From the NCBI GenBank assembly GCA_963704595.1, contig OY969922.1, forward strand, positions 4,526,001 to 4,590,000: a stretch of 64,000 nt of DNA, given 5' to 3'. The first letter of the stretch is position 1. Each line of letters starts with the position of its first letter. Below the pieces are notes generated by a model. It saw only the letters and a list, made by a program, of their open reading frames with translations, made no database searches and was not told the origin of the DNA. This document shows, piece by piece, positions 19,901 through 29,588 of the stretch. The translations under genes and the position numbers were made by a program. Origin of the DNA: Acuticoccus sp963704595 (GTDB lineage Bacteria > Pseudomonadota > Alphaproteobacteria > Rhizobiales > Amorphaceae).

Positions 19901-20454
19901 CCGACGGCCTGCTCGACGCCTTCCGCAAGGCCAACCTCGACACCTACATCGACAAGACGGGGCCCGAGTGGCAGTGGCTGCCGCAGGTGGACCTGTCGGA
20001 ACGCACGCTGCGCTCGTTCGAGGAGGCGGCCGACATAACCGCGGCCTTCTTCGCCGACGGGACGGCCGACCCCAAGTTCGACATGATCGTCACCACCCGC
20101 GCGCTGGACCCCACGGCATCCTCCGGCGTCCTGCGGATCAACCGCACCTTCGTCCATTCCAGCCGCATCGCCTACTCCCAGCCGGTGAAGTGGCCGGGCG
20201 ACAATGCCGACAACCGCGCGGTGGTCTCCGTCACCTACGGCCCGTCCGCACGGACCGAGCGGATCGCCGCGGAAGGGCCATGGTCGCTGTTCCGACTGGT
20301 GCGGGAGGGGCGCGCGGTGGCGAGCGACGGCAAGCTGGTGGTCGACTTCAACGTCGGCGGCAAGCAGCTCTCCTTCAGCTTCGTTTCCAACGCCGGCATC
20401 AACCCGCTGACATTGCCCGCGCTGGGGCAGTTCCGCTGTCCGGCGGAGCTTTGA
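16935..20454 (+). CDS. tssM: T6SS membrane protein TssM (IcmF), one frame break
   Basis: The large inner-membrane channel component, about 1172 residues. Two N-terminal membrane helices precede a P-loop NTPase domain: Walker A 'IIGPPGAGKTT' (about 120-131) and Walker B-like 'AVLIDTAGRY'. A third membrane helix (about 440-465) leads into the periplasmic helical region and the C-terminal domain. Reading is continuous to about 19310, breaks by +1 between 19310 and 19330, and resumes as 'PLRQLMQSVSDETLL' to the stop at 20454. GGAGG lies eight bases before the ATG. It partners with TssL upstream and TssJ, which is not in the window. Confidence 0.93.
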
Positions 20455-20460
20455 GCGGCC

Positions 20461-21058
20461 GTGCTCGCCCTCTTCGGCAAACTCCCCGCACGGCGGGATT
20501 TCATCGCCCGCGGCGTGCCCAACCCGGTGCTGGAGCGGATCGAACCGTGGCTGCAGGAGGCGATGGCCCAGAGCCGTGCCACCCTCGGCGCGGCGTGGCT
20601 GCCCGCCTACCTCGCCGCCCCGCTCTGGCGCTTCTGGTGGAGCGCGTCGGCGGCGGGCTCTGGGGCTGCCGGCGTCCTGATGCCGTCGGTCGACAAGGTC
20701 GGCCGCTACTTCCCGCTGATGGCGCTGGAGCTCGCCCCCCACGGGCGCGACCTTGCCGCCCCCCGGCGCGACCACGCACCCTGGTTCGAGCGGGTGGAGA
20801 CGGCCCTCCTCACGGCCCTCTCGCACGATGCCACGCTGGATGCGCTGCTGCACGCGGCTCGCCACGGTGCCGCCCGGCCTCGTCCTCTCGGCAGAGGCGC
20901 CGATGGCGGGCACCCTGTGGTGGACGGTCGGCGGGCAGACCCACCCGCCGCGCCGCGAGGCATGGCCCGGCCTGCCGCCCCCAACCGCCTTCGCGCCGAT
21001 GCTGGCCGGCCCCCCCGCGGTGCCGGCGGATGGTGCGGAAAGGGCGTTGCCGTCGTGA
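20461..21058 (+). CDS. tagF: T6SS-associated protein TagF, one frame break
   Basis: About 198 residues if repaired. The N-terminal 'LFGKLPARRDFIARGVP' and 'GVLMPSVDKVGRYFPLMAL' are hallmarks of TagF (DUF2094/SciT), a post-translational repressor of T6SS assembly. An extra G near 20859 shifts the frame; after it, 'LATVPPGLVLSAEAPMAGTLWW' completes the domain to a stop at 21056-21058. The start is GTG 20461, six bases after tssM. The stop overlaps the GTG of the phosphatase (GTGA). In Agrobacterium TagF and PppA are one fused polypeptide; here they appear as overlapping separate genes. Confidence 0.85.
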
Positions 21059-21819
21059 AATTCAGGTTCAACAGCGCCGCCGGGACCCACGAAGGCTGCG
21101 TCCGCACCCGCAACGAGGACGCCCTCCTCGCGGACCCCGATCACGGCCTCTGGGTCGTCGCCGACGGCATGGGCGGCGAGGCGGCGGGCGACCACGCCAG
21201 CGCCACCGTCATCGCCGCGATGACCACCATCGGGCAGGCGACCTCCGCCGACGACCTCCTCGGCCGCACGCACGACCGCCTCACCAGGGCCCACCGCGAG
21301 CTCGTCGAATACGCCCGCGAGCGGGAGGCCCGCGTGGTCGGCGCCGCCGTTGTCGTCCTTCTGGCGTTCGAGGAATACGTCGCGTGCGTGTGGTCCGGCG
21401 ACAGCCGCCTCTACCGCCTGCGCGACAACCGCCTCGCCCAGCTTTCGCGCGACCACAACGAGGTCGGCGAGCTGCTGGCCCGCAACGTCATCACGCGGGA
21501 GGAGGCGCTCGCCTGGAAGGGCCGCAACGCCATCACCCGGGCCGTCGGCGTCTATGACGAGCTCGAGACCGAGGTCCTCTACGGCGACCTGCGCGCCGGC
21601 GACATCTTCGTCCTGTGCAGCGACGGCCTGCCCCTCCACGTCAGCGACGACGAGATCCGCGACGCCATCGTCGAGCACGGCCCGACGGAGGCCGTCGCGG
21701 CCCTCATCGAACGGGCGCTGTCGCGCGGCGGAGAAGACAACGTGAGCGTCATCGTGGTGCGGGCGGACGTGGACCCCGACCAGACCACCGTGTTCCAGCC
21801 TCTGTGGAGAGTGCGCTGA
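21055..21819 (+). CDS. pppA: T6SS PP2C-type Ser/Thr phosphatase PppA
   Basis: A 254-residue metal-dependent PP2C phosphatase. Motifs are in order: 'RTRNEDALL', 'VVADGMGGEAAGDHAS', 'WSGDSRLYRLRD', 'LSRDHNEV', 'FVLCSDGL' and 'GGEDNVSVIVVR'. It would dephosphorylate the T6SS target modified by PpkA and switch secretion off. The start GTG 21055 overlaps the TagF stop, and its stop overlaps the PpkA ATG (TGATG), so the three regulators are translationally coupled. Confidence 0.92.
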   Translation: MKFRFNSAAGTHEGCVRTRNEDALLADPDHGLWVVADGMGGEAAGDHASATVIAAMTTIGQATSADDLLGRTHDRLTRAHRELVEYAREREARVVGAAVVVLLAFEEYVACVWSGDSRLYRLRDNRLAQLSRDHNEVGELLARNVITREEALAWKGRNAITRAVGVYDELETEVLYGDLRAGDIFVLCSDGLPLHVSDDEIRDAIVEHGPTEAVAALIERALSRGGEDNVSVIVVRADVDPDQTTVFQPLWRVR

Positions 21820-24395
21820 TGTCCGGCAACGAACCCACCCGCGTGGCAGGCTTCGGCCTCACCATCCCGCCAGGCACGCGGCTCAACGGCATCTTCGAGA
21901 TCGAGAAGCAGATCGGCGCCGGCGGCATGGGCATGGTCTACCGCGCCCACAACGTGGAAACGGGCGATGCCGTCGCGATCAAGATCGTTCGCGCCGAGAT
22001 GGCGGACAATCTCCAGGTCATCGCGCTTTTCCGCAAAGAGGCGGCCGTCCTCAACCAGCTCGCCCACGACGCGATCGTGCGCTACTACCTCTTCACCTCC
22101 GACCCCGGCATCGGCCGCCCCTACCTCGCCACCGAGTTCGTGGAAGGCACCGCGCTGTCCGACATCACGGCCGAGGGGCCGCTGGCGCGCAACGAGGTGC
22201 TGTCGCTGGCCGAACGCCTCGCCGACGGCCTGCGCGCGGCACACGCGCTCGCCATCTTCCACCGCGACATCTCGCCGGACAACGTGATCCTGCCCGCCCG
22301 CGACGTGAAGCGCGCCAAGATCATTGACTTCGGGATCGCGCGGGCGGCCGCCATCGGCGGCGGCACGGTGATCGGCGATTCCATTGCGGGCAAGTTCGAC
22401 TACATGTCGCCCGAGCAGCTCGGCCTTTTCGGCGGCAGCGTCGACGCGCGCAGCGACATCTACAGCCTCGGCATCGTGCTGGCGGAGGCGATGCTGGGCC
22501 GCGGCCTCAACATGGGCGGCACCCAGCTCGAGGTGGTGGAGAAGCGCCGCAAGGTGCCGGACCTTTCGGCCATCGAACCGGGCCTCCGCGGTCTTCTTAC
22601 GGCAATGACCCAGCCAAAGCCGCAGGACCGCATCCAGTCGATGGGGGCCGTGGTGGAGCGGGCCCATGCGCTGCGCACCGGCATCGACAAGAAGGGCGGC
22701 GCCAAGCCGTGGGCGAAGATCGCGGCCGGGGTGGTGGTGGCGGCGCTTGTCGCCGGCGGCGGCGCCTTCTACCTCACCGAGGGCGACAACGACATTCCGC
22801 CGGACGCCGAAACCGGCCCGCCGCCGCTGCTGCGCCAGGCCGAGACCGCCGAGCCCGCCCGCGCCGCTCCCCCGGCCCTCGCCGCCGCCACGGCCCCGAC
22901 CACCGAGGTTGCCGCCGCGGCCGTCACCCCGGACGCCGGGCAGGCCCCCGCCGACACCCCCGCGCAGCCGGAAGCCGAGGCCGCGGACAGCGAGGTTGTC
23001 GACGCAGCGGCGGACCCCGCCCCCGCCGTCGATCACCGAACGCCGCCCGAAACCCAGGCGTCCGTCGAGGTCGCCGACGCGCCGGCTCTGGACTCCGCCC
23101 CTGCCGCCAATTCATCCGAACCGCCGTCGCCCGAGGTGGCAGGAGCCCGACGAGGTGGCCGACGCTCCGGGCGCGGACCCCGCACCCGCCGTCAATCCAC
23201 CCGAACCGCCGTCGCCGGAGGCGCAGGAGCCCGTCGAGGTGGCCGCCGTGACGCCGGACGAGATCGCCGGCGATACGCAGGAGACCGCGCCGGGGACCGG
23301 CGATGCCGAGACCTCGGGTTCCGGCTCGACCGACCTCGCAGAGAGCCAGGAGCAGGAACCGACCCGCACCGGAGACTGCGGACGATGCTGCGATAATCGT
23401 CCCGCAACAGGTGGAGGACGACAGCGCCCAACCTGAGCCGGACGTGCCGCCCGCAGCAGACGCCAGCCCGGAGCAGGCAACCACCGCCGGCACAGACACA
23501 ACGCCGCCTTCCGCCGCCGCCGACACGGAGCCGGAAGGCGCGGTGCCGGACGCGCCGGAAGTCGCAACCGACGACCCGGCCGCGAATAGACACGCCGCCC
23601 GCGGCGGAACCTCAGACTGCGGACGACCCGGCCGCTACCGAAGCATCAGAGATCGAGGTCGCGGCGCTGCCACGGGACGAACCCGCGCCCGTGCAAGGCA
23701 CCGAGACGGCGCCGCCAGCTGAAACGACGGACCTCGCCGCGATCGACCCGGGCAGCGGCTTCGCGCCCAGCGGGGAGCCGCAGGACTCGATCCTGCGCTA
23801 CATCCGCCAGTCGAAGCTCGGGCCGTGCACGCACATCCGGCTCGTCAAATACGATGCCACCAGCGCACTGGTCGACGCGTTCGGCGACAGCATTCCGCCG
23901 TTCCAGGAATTCGACCAGAACTTCAAGGACAGCAATGGCTTCGAGGCGCAGATCAACCTTCAGCTCATCTCGCCGAGCCAGTGCCCGCTGGTCGATCTGG
24001 CGGACGCGGTCGCCCCGCGCGACGAGGGCAAGCTGCGCTTCCAGCTCGACAAGGATCTCATCAAGCCAGGCGAGGTCCTGTCCGGCGCCGTCACCGGGCT
24101 CGACGGGCGCGATCTGCGCATCTACCTCGTCGCCAGCGACGGCAGGCTCTACACGCTCGACGACCTCGTCACCCGCGGCAAGGACGATGCCGCGCTCCAC
24201 ACCGTGATGAGCGGCACGTCCGGCCCGAACCCCGGCCACCTCCTCCTCGCGCTGGCCGGCGACGCGCTCCCCGCGGTCAAGCTCGACCCGGCCGGTAACG
24301 CCACAACCGAAATTGCCGAACTCCGCTCAGGACTTACCGAAAGCGAGAACGTCGAAGCAGTTCTCCGTTACTTTAAATATGGCGAAGGAAACTAA
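21819..24395 (+). CDS. ppkA: T6SS Ser/Thr kinase PpkA, three frame breaks in linker
   Basis: A Hanks-type kinase, about 857 residues if repaired. The cytoplasmic kinase domain (about 25-290) has 'IGAGGMGMVYRA', Lys in 'VAIKIV', 'FHRDISPDNVIL', 'IIDFGIAR' and 'YMSPEQ', so it looks active. One membrane helix (about 300-320) is followed by a long Ala/Pro/Glu-rich periplasmic linker with tandem repeats, then a folded C-terminal domain (about 650-855, starting near 'DSILRYIRQSKLGPCTHI') that I cannot name; its beta-rich pattern is faintly like DUF4384. The linker frame breaks near 23142, 23371 and 23590, all +1. The kinase opposes PppA and its product is read by the FHA protein. Confidence 0.85.
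22988..23232 (+). repeat. Imperfect tandem repeat in the ppkA linker
   Basis: Three diverged copies of a 75-85 bp unit encoding Ala/Pro/Glu-rich sequence (pattern EVADAP..DPAPAV...PPE..) begin near 22988, 23064 and 23149. Two of the three ppkA frame breaks lie in or just beyond this stretch. Confidence 0.55.
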
Positions 24396-24478
24396 GCACA
24401 AAAGGCCAATGGCTGCGGACAACTTGTGGAGAGCCTCGGCCGCCTGTTGCGGACCAGCAACAACGTCTGCGCGAATTG

Positions 24479-24508
24479 CCGAAACCGGGGCTGAAACCCG
24501 TTTTTCGG
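24479..24508 (+). terminator. Hairpin plus T run after ppkA
   Basis: CCGAAA..CGGG and CCCG..TTTCGG can pair across a short loop, and the right arm carries five T's. It lies 84 bp after the PpkA stop in the 218-bp gap before the autotransporter. It is imperfect, so only a possible terminator. Confidence 0.4.
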
Positions 24509-24613
24509 CCGCTTCAACATTGCAAGACTCTTCCTGTCAGGCATTTTGCTCGGACGGTTTTTGAAGTCTGCTGTCAATATTTCGAGACGGCGGCGCAGTC
24601 CGAGGTATTTCAG

Positions 24614-27073
24614 ATGGTTCGCCGTCACGCCGGTCTCTTCGTTTCAGCGTCCGCCCTCGCGCTCGTCGCGGGCTCCTTCGGGGCGGCGGAACAGGCAGTC
24701 GCCGCCTGCGGGATCGAGAACGTCTCGCCCATCCTCGTCAACTGCCGCCAGAGCGACTTCAGCCAGACGCTGAGCTACGATCAGGCCTCGGACCAGCTCA
24801 CCCTATCGGGCGACCGCACGGTCACGACCGACTTCACCGGCAACGACCGGCTCCTCATCACCGGCCGGCCCAACGGCTCGAGCACCCTCCGGGTGGAGAC
24901 GTTCACGGTCGAAGGCCGAGAAACCTTCATCGACCTTGGCGCGGGCGACGACGAGTTCGTCATCCGCGACGCCAGCTATTTCGGCACGATCCTCACCGGC
25001 GACGGCGACGACACGGTGATCTTCGGCAATCGCGTCGTCCTCAACGAGGGCACCAACCAGTCCGAGAGGCTGGAGGCTACGTTCCCGACCAACGCGTCCG
25101 TCGACACCGGCGCCGGCAACGACACCATCGAGATCTCGCGCAACTACTTCTCCTCGCAGGACGTGCTGGCCGGCAGCGGCAACGACACCATCCTGTGGGG
25201 CGGCAACGGCTCCGGCGCGGTGCACGCCGGCTCCGGCAACGACGACGTCACGATGTTCGCGGGCGGCATCCTCGGCGACATGGTCGGCGGAGAGGGTGTC
25301 GACCGGCTGGACTTCACCGGCGGCGAGATCCGCGGGGCCATCCTCGGCTTCGAGAACATCGCCATCGAGGAGAGCGACAGCGACCAGATCGTCGGCACGA
25401 TCTCCGTCAACGGCGCTGGCGTCTCCGACATCTCGCTGACCGACACGGACTTTGCGAGCCGCGGCAGCGACCAGCCGGCCTTCGCGCTCAGGGGCGTCGA
25501 CGTCTTCCGCGCGAGCGACTCGACCTTCACCCTCGCCGGGCAGCAGGGCATCAACGAGCTTCGTATTCTCAACGGCTCACGCCTCACCATCGACGGCGCG
25601 GTCGACCTCATCACCGGCAACACCCGCGGCGGCATCGTCGTGCGCAACTCGATCATCGACGCCGTGGACGGCGCCGCCGACGACAGCCTGCGCGTCTCCG
25701 CCGGCCAGTTCCAGAACGCCACGTTGCGGTTCGACGTCGACGCAGGCCGCAACAGCCAGCGCGCCGACCGCCTGCTGATCGACCGCCGCCGCGTCAACAA
25801 CGAGCTCGACGACGCGATCGCCGGCAGCAACCTCCTGCAGGTGAACTTCGTCCGGCCGACCACCGGCGACGTCGAGGTCGAGGTCGCGCGGGTCTTCGGG
25901 CAGAGCGAGGTCCGCTTCATCCAGGCCGCGCTTTCCACCTTCCGCGCCGAAGCCATCGGCACGAACTACGACCCGACCCGCGAACTCAGCCTGCGCCCCG
26001 GCTCCAACGGCACGGTGATGCTGGTGTCCGGTCCGGTGGAGAACGGCACGTCGTTCGATCCGCCGTCGGGCGCCACCAACGGCGCCACCGCCTCCCAGAC
26101 GGGCGGCGAGGTCGGCGAGATCAACACCGAGCTTGCCGACGGCGCCACCGGCTTCGGCGAAGGCACGGCCCGCACGCAGATCTCGCCGACGTTCGGCGTG
26201 TTCTCGACCGGCTCGTTCGGCCGCACCTTCCACGACGGCTACGACGTGACCGGCGGCGGCGCGAGCCTCGCCACGCCCGACTTCACCGCCGACAACTTCT
26301 CGATCTTCGGCACCGGCGAGCTCGACGCCTCGGCCCAGTGGGGCATCGAAGACTTCGGCCTCCGCCTCTCGGCCTTCGGCGGCTACGTCCAGTCCTACGT
26401 CGAGATGGACAGGAGCGTCGACGGCGGCCCGCCGACCCCGTTCACCAGCACAGGCTTCAACGAGGGCGGCGTGATCGGCGGCTCGGTCCTCGTCAGCAAG
26501 ATCGTCGGCGAAGGCAACCTCAACTACGCGCTCGGCAGCATCGCCGGCGTCTTCGGCGAGACCGACGTCACCAACGGCGCCAACAACGGGCGTGGCAGCT
26601 ACAACACGCAGGGCGTGATGATGTCCGCCAAGGTTGGCCGCAACATGCCGATCGCCGACCGGGTCCGTTTGGACATGCGCTTCGGCGGCTCGTACATCTA
26701 CTTCCACGGCGACAGCTTCACCGACAACGTCGGCACCCGCTATGGCGACAGTGAGACGAGCTTCGGCCTCCTCACCTTCGAGCCCGGCATCTCCACCGCG
26801 GTGCTGATGTCGAACGGCGTACGCATCAACCCCAGCGCCCGCGCGCTGATGCAGCTGCGCGTCGGGTACGACAACACCGCCGGCGTGAACGGCACCACGT
26901 TCGCCTTCGACGACTCCGACTTCACCATCGGCGGCGAGCTTGGCGCCACGGCGAACCTCACCGAGCGCTTCACCGCAGGCGCCGCGATCCAGGGCCGCCT
27001 GTCCGAAGACCAGCGCTCGATCTTCGGAAAACTGTCACTCACCTATCGCTTCGGCGGCGGGTCGGATTCGTAA
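24614..27073 (+). CDS. Autotransporter with RTX-like repeats (type V secretion)
   Basis: An 819-residue outer-membrane autotransporter. The signal peptide (about 1-30) ends near 'EQAVAACG'. The passenger contains five glycine-aspartate motifs of the RTX calcium-binding kind between about residues 110 and 215 ('GAGDDEFVI', 'GDGDDTVIF', 'GAGNDTIEI', 'GSGNDTILW', 'GSGNDDVTM'), then beta-helix-like sequence. The C-terminal third (about 525-819) is a 12-strand-type beta-barrel. The ATG at 24614 is chosen because it directly precedes the signal peptide; upstream in-frame codons are not signal-like. It sits inside the T6SS locus on the same strand. Function unknown; adhesin or surface protein is the usual role of the family. 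Confidence 0.82.
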   Translation: MVRRHAGLFVSASALALVAGSFGAAEQAVAACGIENVSPILVNCRQSDFSQTLSYDQASDQLTLSGDRTVTTDFTGNDRLLITGRPNGSSTLRVETFTVEGRETFIDLGAGDDEFVIRDASYFGTILTGDGDDTVIFGNRVVLNEGTNQSERLEATFPTNASVDTGAGNDTIEISRNYFSSQDVLAGSGNDTILWGGNGSGAVHAGSGNDDVTMFAGGILGDMVGGEGVDRLDFTGGEIRGAILGFENIAIEESDSDQIVGTISVNGAGVSDISLTDTDFASRGSDQPAFALRGVDVFRASDSTFTLAGQQGINELRILNGSRLTIDGAVDLITGNTRGGIVVRNSIIDAVDGAADDSLRVSAGQFQNATLRFDVDAGRNSQRADRLLIDRRRVNNELDDAIAGSNLLQVNFVRPTTGDVEVEVARVFGQSEVRFIQAALSTFRAEAIGTNYDPTRELSLRPGSNGTVMLVSGPVENGTSFDPPSGATNGATASQTGGEVGEINTELADGATGFGEGTARTQISPTFGVFSTGSFGRTFHDGYDVTGGGASLATPDFTADNFSIFGTGELDASAQWGIEDFGLRLSAFGGYVQSYVEMDRSVDGGPPTPFTSTGFNEGGVIGGSVLVSKIVGEGNLNYALGSIAGVFGETDVTNGANNGRGSYNTQGVMMSAKVGRNMPIADRVRLDMRFGGSYIYFHGDSFTDNVGTRYGDSETSFGLLTFEPGISTAVLMSNGVRINPSARALMQLRVGYDNTAGVNGTTFAFDDSDFTIGGELGATANLTERFTAGAAIQGRLSEDQRSIFGKLSLTYRFGGGSDS

Positions 27074-27231
27074 TCTCCGTCACACTTCCGGCGCTTCGGC
27101 GTTGATTGGCCGCGGCACCACCCCCATCTTCCGCACATTGGAGATTTCGGGGGCATCTGTTAACGTCTGCCCCGTTTAAACCACGAGCCGGCGCGCAGTA
27201 TATTGCGCCGATCAAGGGGGAGACGTTGAGA

Positions 27232-28866
27232 ATGCTTGGAAAACGCCTCGAACGCACCGCCCGTTTATTTAAGGCCGTTTGCACTATCTTTGTCATGAGC
27301 GGGTTCGGACTCGGCGGTGCAGCCATGGCCGCGAGCGATGCGCGCGACGTCAGCGAGACCGAGCGACCGCGCGTCGCCTTCGTCATCGGCAACCAGGCCT
27401 ATGACAATCTCACGGTCGACGCGCTCAAGAACCCCATCAACGACGGCAAGCTGGTCGCCCAGTCGCTCCGCCGGCTGAACTTCGACGTGGTGGAGGGCTA
27501 CGACCTCACCCTCGAACAACTCACCCAGCTCTTCTCCAGGAACCGCGGCAAGATCGACAACGCCGACGCGGTGGTCCTCTACTACGCCGGCCACGGCTTC
27601 CAGCTCGACGGCAAGAACTACGTCGTCCCGGTCGACGCCAAGCTCACCTCGGTCGCGTCGATCCCGATGCAGACCGTCCAGCTCGACGCCCTCGTCGCGG
27701 AGCTCGAGAACCCCGACCGGCCGACGCTGATCTTCATGGATGCGTGCCGCGAGAACCCGCTGCCGCCGTCGATCGACGTCGACACCATCGACGGTCTGGC
27801 CCAGATCGAGGCCGGCACCAACACGTTCATCGCGTTCTCGACCGAGCTCGGCAAGGTCTCCTACGGCGGCAACGGCAACAACAGCCCGTTCGCGCTGGCG
27901 ATGGCGACCCACCTCGAGACGCCCGGCCAGAGCGTGTCTGACCTGATGATCGCCGTCCGCAACGAGACGCAGGAGCTGACGCTGCGCCGGCAGACGCCGT
28001 GGACGCAGGAGTCTCTCCAGGCCCAGTTCTACTTCACCGACCGGCAGGAGCTCGACCCGGCGGCGCTGCGCATCGCGGCGGCCGAGATCCTCAACGACCC
28101 GCGCCAGCTCGAGGCCTTCCTCAAGGCGCGCGACGAGGAGAACCTCTCCTTCCTGCCCGCCGTCTTCCGGGCCCGCCAGCGCGGCGTGACCGTCCTCGGC
28201 CAGCAGGCCCCGCTCCAGTTCCAGGAGCTCTACGAGGCGCCGAAGGACGGCAACGCCGTCGCCGCGGCGGACGACGACCCGGTCGAGAACATCTCGGTGG
28301 CGAGCACCGCGCCGGCCAACACCGAATCCGCAGGCGGCGAGGCCGGCGACGACGTCCTCGAAGCGCTGATGTTCGCAAGGCTCGACGAGGGGCGCCCGGT
28401 CACCACCGCGCCCGCGCCCGAAGCGGTCGACCGGCGCGAACTCGCGCGCCAGCTCCAGACCGAGCTGCAGCGGCTCGGCTGCTACCGGATGGCCATCGAC
28501 GGTGACTGGGGACGCGGCTCGCGCGGCGCCCTCGAGAAATATCTGAAGGCCAAGAACCTCACGGCCGACAGCCTCGACCCGTCCATGGCGCTGCTCAACC
28601 GCACGAGCCTCGATTCGGGTCGCATCTGCCGCGAGCCGGTCATCATCAAGCGCAAGGAAGTGAACGTTGCGGCACGCACGCCGGCGAAAGCAAGCGTGCC
28701 CACCCGCACACGGGCCCAGAAGGCCACCAGCAGCAAGAAGTCCATCCCCTCGTTCCGCCGCAGCGCGGCCAAGGGCCAGAGCCGCAAGGCCCAGGTCTCC
28801 CGCCGCGCCCAGCGTCGCGAGGCGCTTCCGCCCGACCTGCAGATGGGCGTCGGCATCGGTTTTTAA
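27232..28866 (+). CDS. Secreted caspase-fold peptidase (C14/metacaspase-like) with PG-binding domain
   Basis: A 544-residue exported protein. The signal peptide or anchor covers about 1-36 ('GLGGAAMA' end). The caspase-like domain (about 45-270) has the catalytic dyad His121 in 'YYAGHGFQ' and Cys172 in 'MDACREN', so it looks catalytically competent. A variable Ala/Glu linker is followed by a peptidoglycan-binding_1-like domain with 'LQTELQRLGCYRMAIDGDWG' (about 410-465), then a strongly basic Ser/Arg/Lys tail. The ATG at 27232 has GGGGGA eight bases upstream. The cell-wall-binding domain places it in the periplasm. It is 42 bp before an OmpA gene and inside the T6SS locus; a link to secretion is inference. 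Confidence 0.83.
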   Translation: MLGKRLERTARLFKAVCTIFVMSGFGLGGAAMAASDARDVSETERPRVAFVIGNQAYDNLTVDALKNPINDGKLVAQSLRRLNFDVVEGYDLTLEQLTQLFSRNRGKIDNADAVVLYYAGHGFQLDGKNYVVPVDAKLTSVASIPMQTVQLDALVAELENPDRPTLIFMDACRENPLPPSIDVDTIDGLAQIEAGTNTFIAFSTELGKVSYGGNGNNSPFALAMATHLETPGQSVSDLMIAVRNETQELTLRRQTPWTQESLQAQFYFTDRQELDPAALRIAAAEILNDPRQLEAFLKARDEENLSFLPAVFRARQRGVTVLGQQAPLQFQELYEAPKDGNAVAAADDDPVENISVASTAPANTESAGGEAGDDVLEALMFARLDEGRPVTTAPAPEAVDRRELARQLQTELQRLGCYRMAIDGDWGRGSRGALEKYLKAKNLTADSLDPSMALLNRTSLDSGRICREPVIIKRKEVNVAARTPAKASVPTRTRAQKATSSKKSIPSFRRSAAKGQSRKAQVSRRAQRREALPPDLQMGVGIGF

Positions 28867-28908
28867 TCAGCGGCAACCCATTTCGCCGCCACCCAGAGGA
28901 GAATTGAC

Positions 28909-29451
28909 GTGTACATCGAATTTACCCGCTTCGCCCGCGTTGCCGTCCTGGGCACCGGGCTCGCCCTCACCTCCGGCGCAGCGTTCGCCGAGGACGCCTA
29001 CTCGGTGTCCGACGTGGTGAAGCACTTCTCGCAGAGCGCCAACCTCGGCGAGACCCGGGCCCTTTGCATCGGCACGCCGACCGAGTGCGGCGCCGTCGAA
29101 GCGGCGCAGGCGCCCAAGCCGTTCAACCTCATGGTCCAGTTCCCGCTGGGCTCGGCCGAGCTGACGCCAGAGGCCCGCGAGCAGCTCGACGTGTTCGCGG
29201 AAGCCGCCACCGGCGCGCTTTCCCGGGCAAGCTTCAATATCGACGGCCATACCGACGCGCGCGGCGCCGACGCCCTCAACCTCTCCCTGTCCGACCAGAG
29301 GGCCGCCGCGGTGGTCTCCTACCTTGTCGACAAGGGTGTGGCGGCGGACCGGCTGAATGCCGAGGGCTACGGCGAGACCAAGCCGGTCAACCCCGACCCG
29401 TTCGCCGGCGAGAACCGCCGGGTCGAAGCCTCGCTGGCCACCATCCAGTAA
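28909..29451 (+). CDS. OmpA-family peptidoglycan-associated protein
   Basis: A 180-residue exported protein with a signal peptide ending 'SGAAFAED' (about residue 24) and a C-terminal OmpA-like domain (about 75-178; 'FNIDGHTDARGADALNLSLS' with the diaminopimelate-binding Asp/Arg pattern, ending 'ENRRVEASLATI'). It begins at a GTG with AGGAGA six to seven bases upstream. It probably forms an operon with the caspase-fold gene; both products would bind peptidoglycan. Confidence 0.88.
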   Translation: MYIEFTRFARVAVLGTGLALTSGAAFAEDAYSVSDVVKHFSQSANLGETRALCIGTPTECGAVEAAQAPKPFNLMVQFPLGSAELTPEAREQLDVFAEAATGALSRASFNIDGHTDARGADALNLSLSDQRAAAVVSYLVDKGVAADRLNAEGYGETKPVNPDPFAGENRRVEASLATIQ

Positions 29452-29476
29452 CGCGCCGTGCCTTGGCACGACGGTC

Positions 29477-29504
29477 GCCCGCCCCGGCACTCCGCCGGGC
29501 GGGC
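29477..29504 (+). terminator. GC hairpin after the OmpA gene
   Basis: An 11-bp stem (GCCCGCC.CGGC / GCCGGGCGGGC, one bulged C) with a 5-nt loop begins 26 bp after the stop. Confidence 0.5.
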
Positions 29505-29534
29505 GTTGCCGTGCCGCCCTCCCGGTGCCACGCT

Positions 29535-29567
29535 GCGCCTCACCGGCGCTCCGCCGGAGTGAGGCGC
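29535..29567. terminator. Second long hairpin before tssA
   Basis: GCGCCTCAC pairs with GTGAGGCGC, and inside it CGGCG pairs with CGCCG across a 3-nt loop. It ends 21 bp before the TssA ATG, so it could be a terminator or could limit ribosome access to tssA. Confidence 0.45.
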
Positions 29568-29588
29568 TCGCACACATGATGGCCGCCG

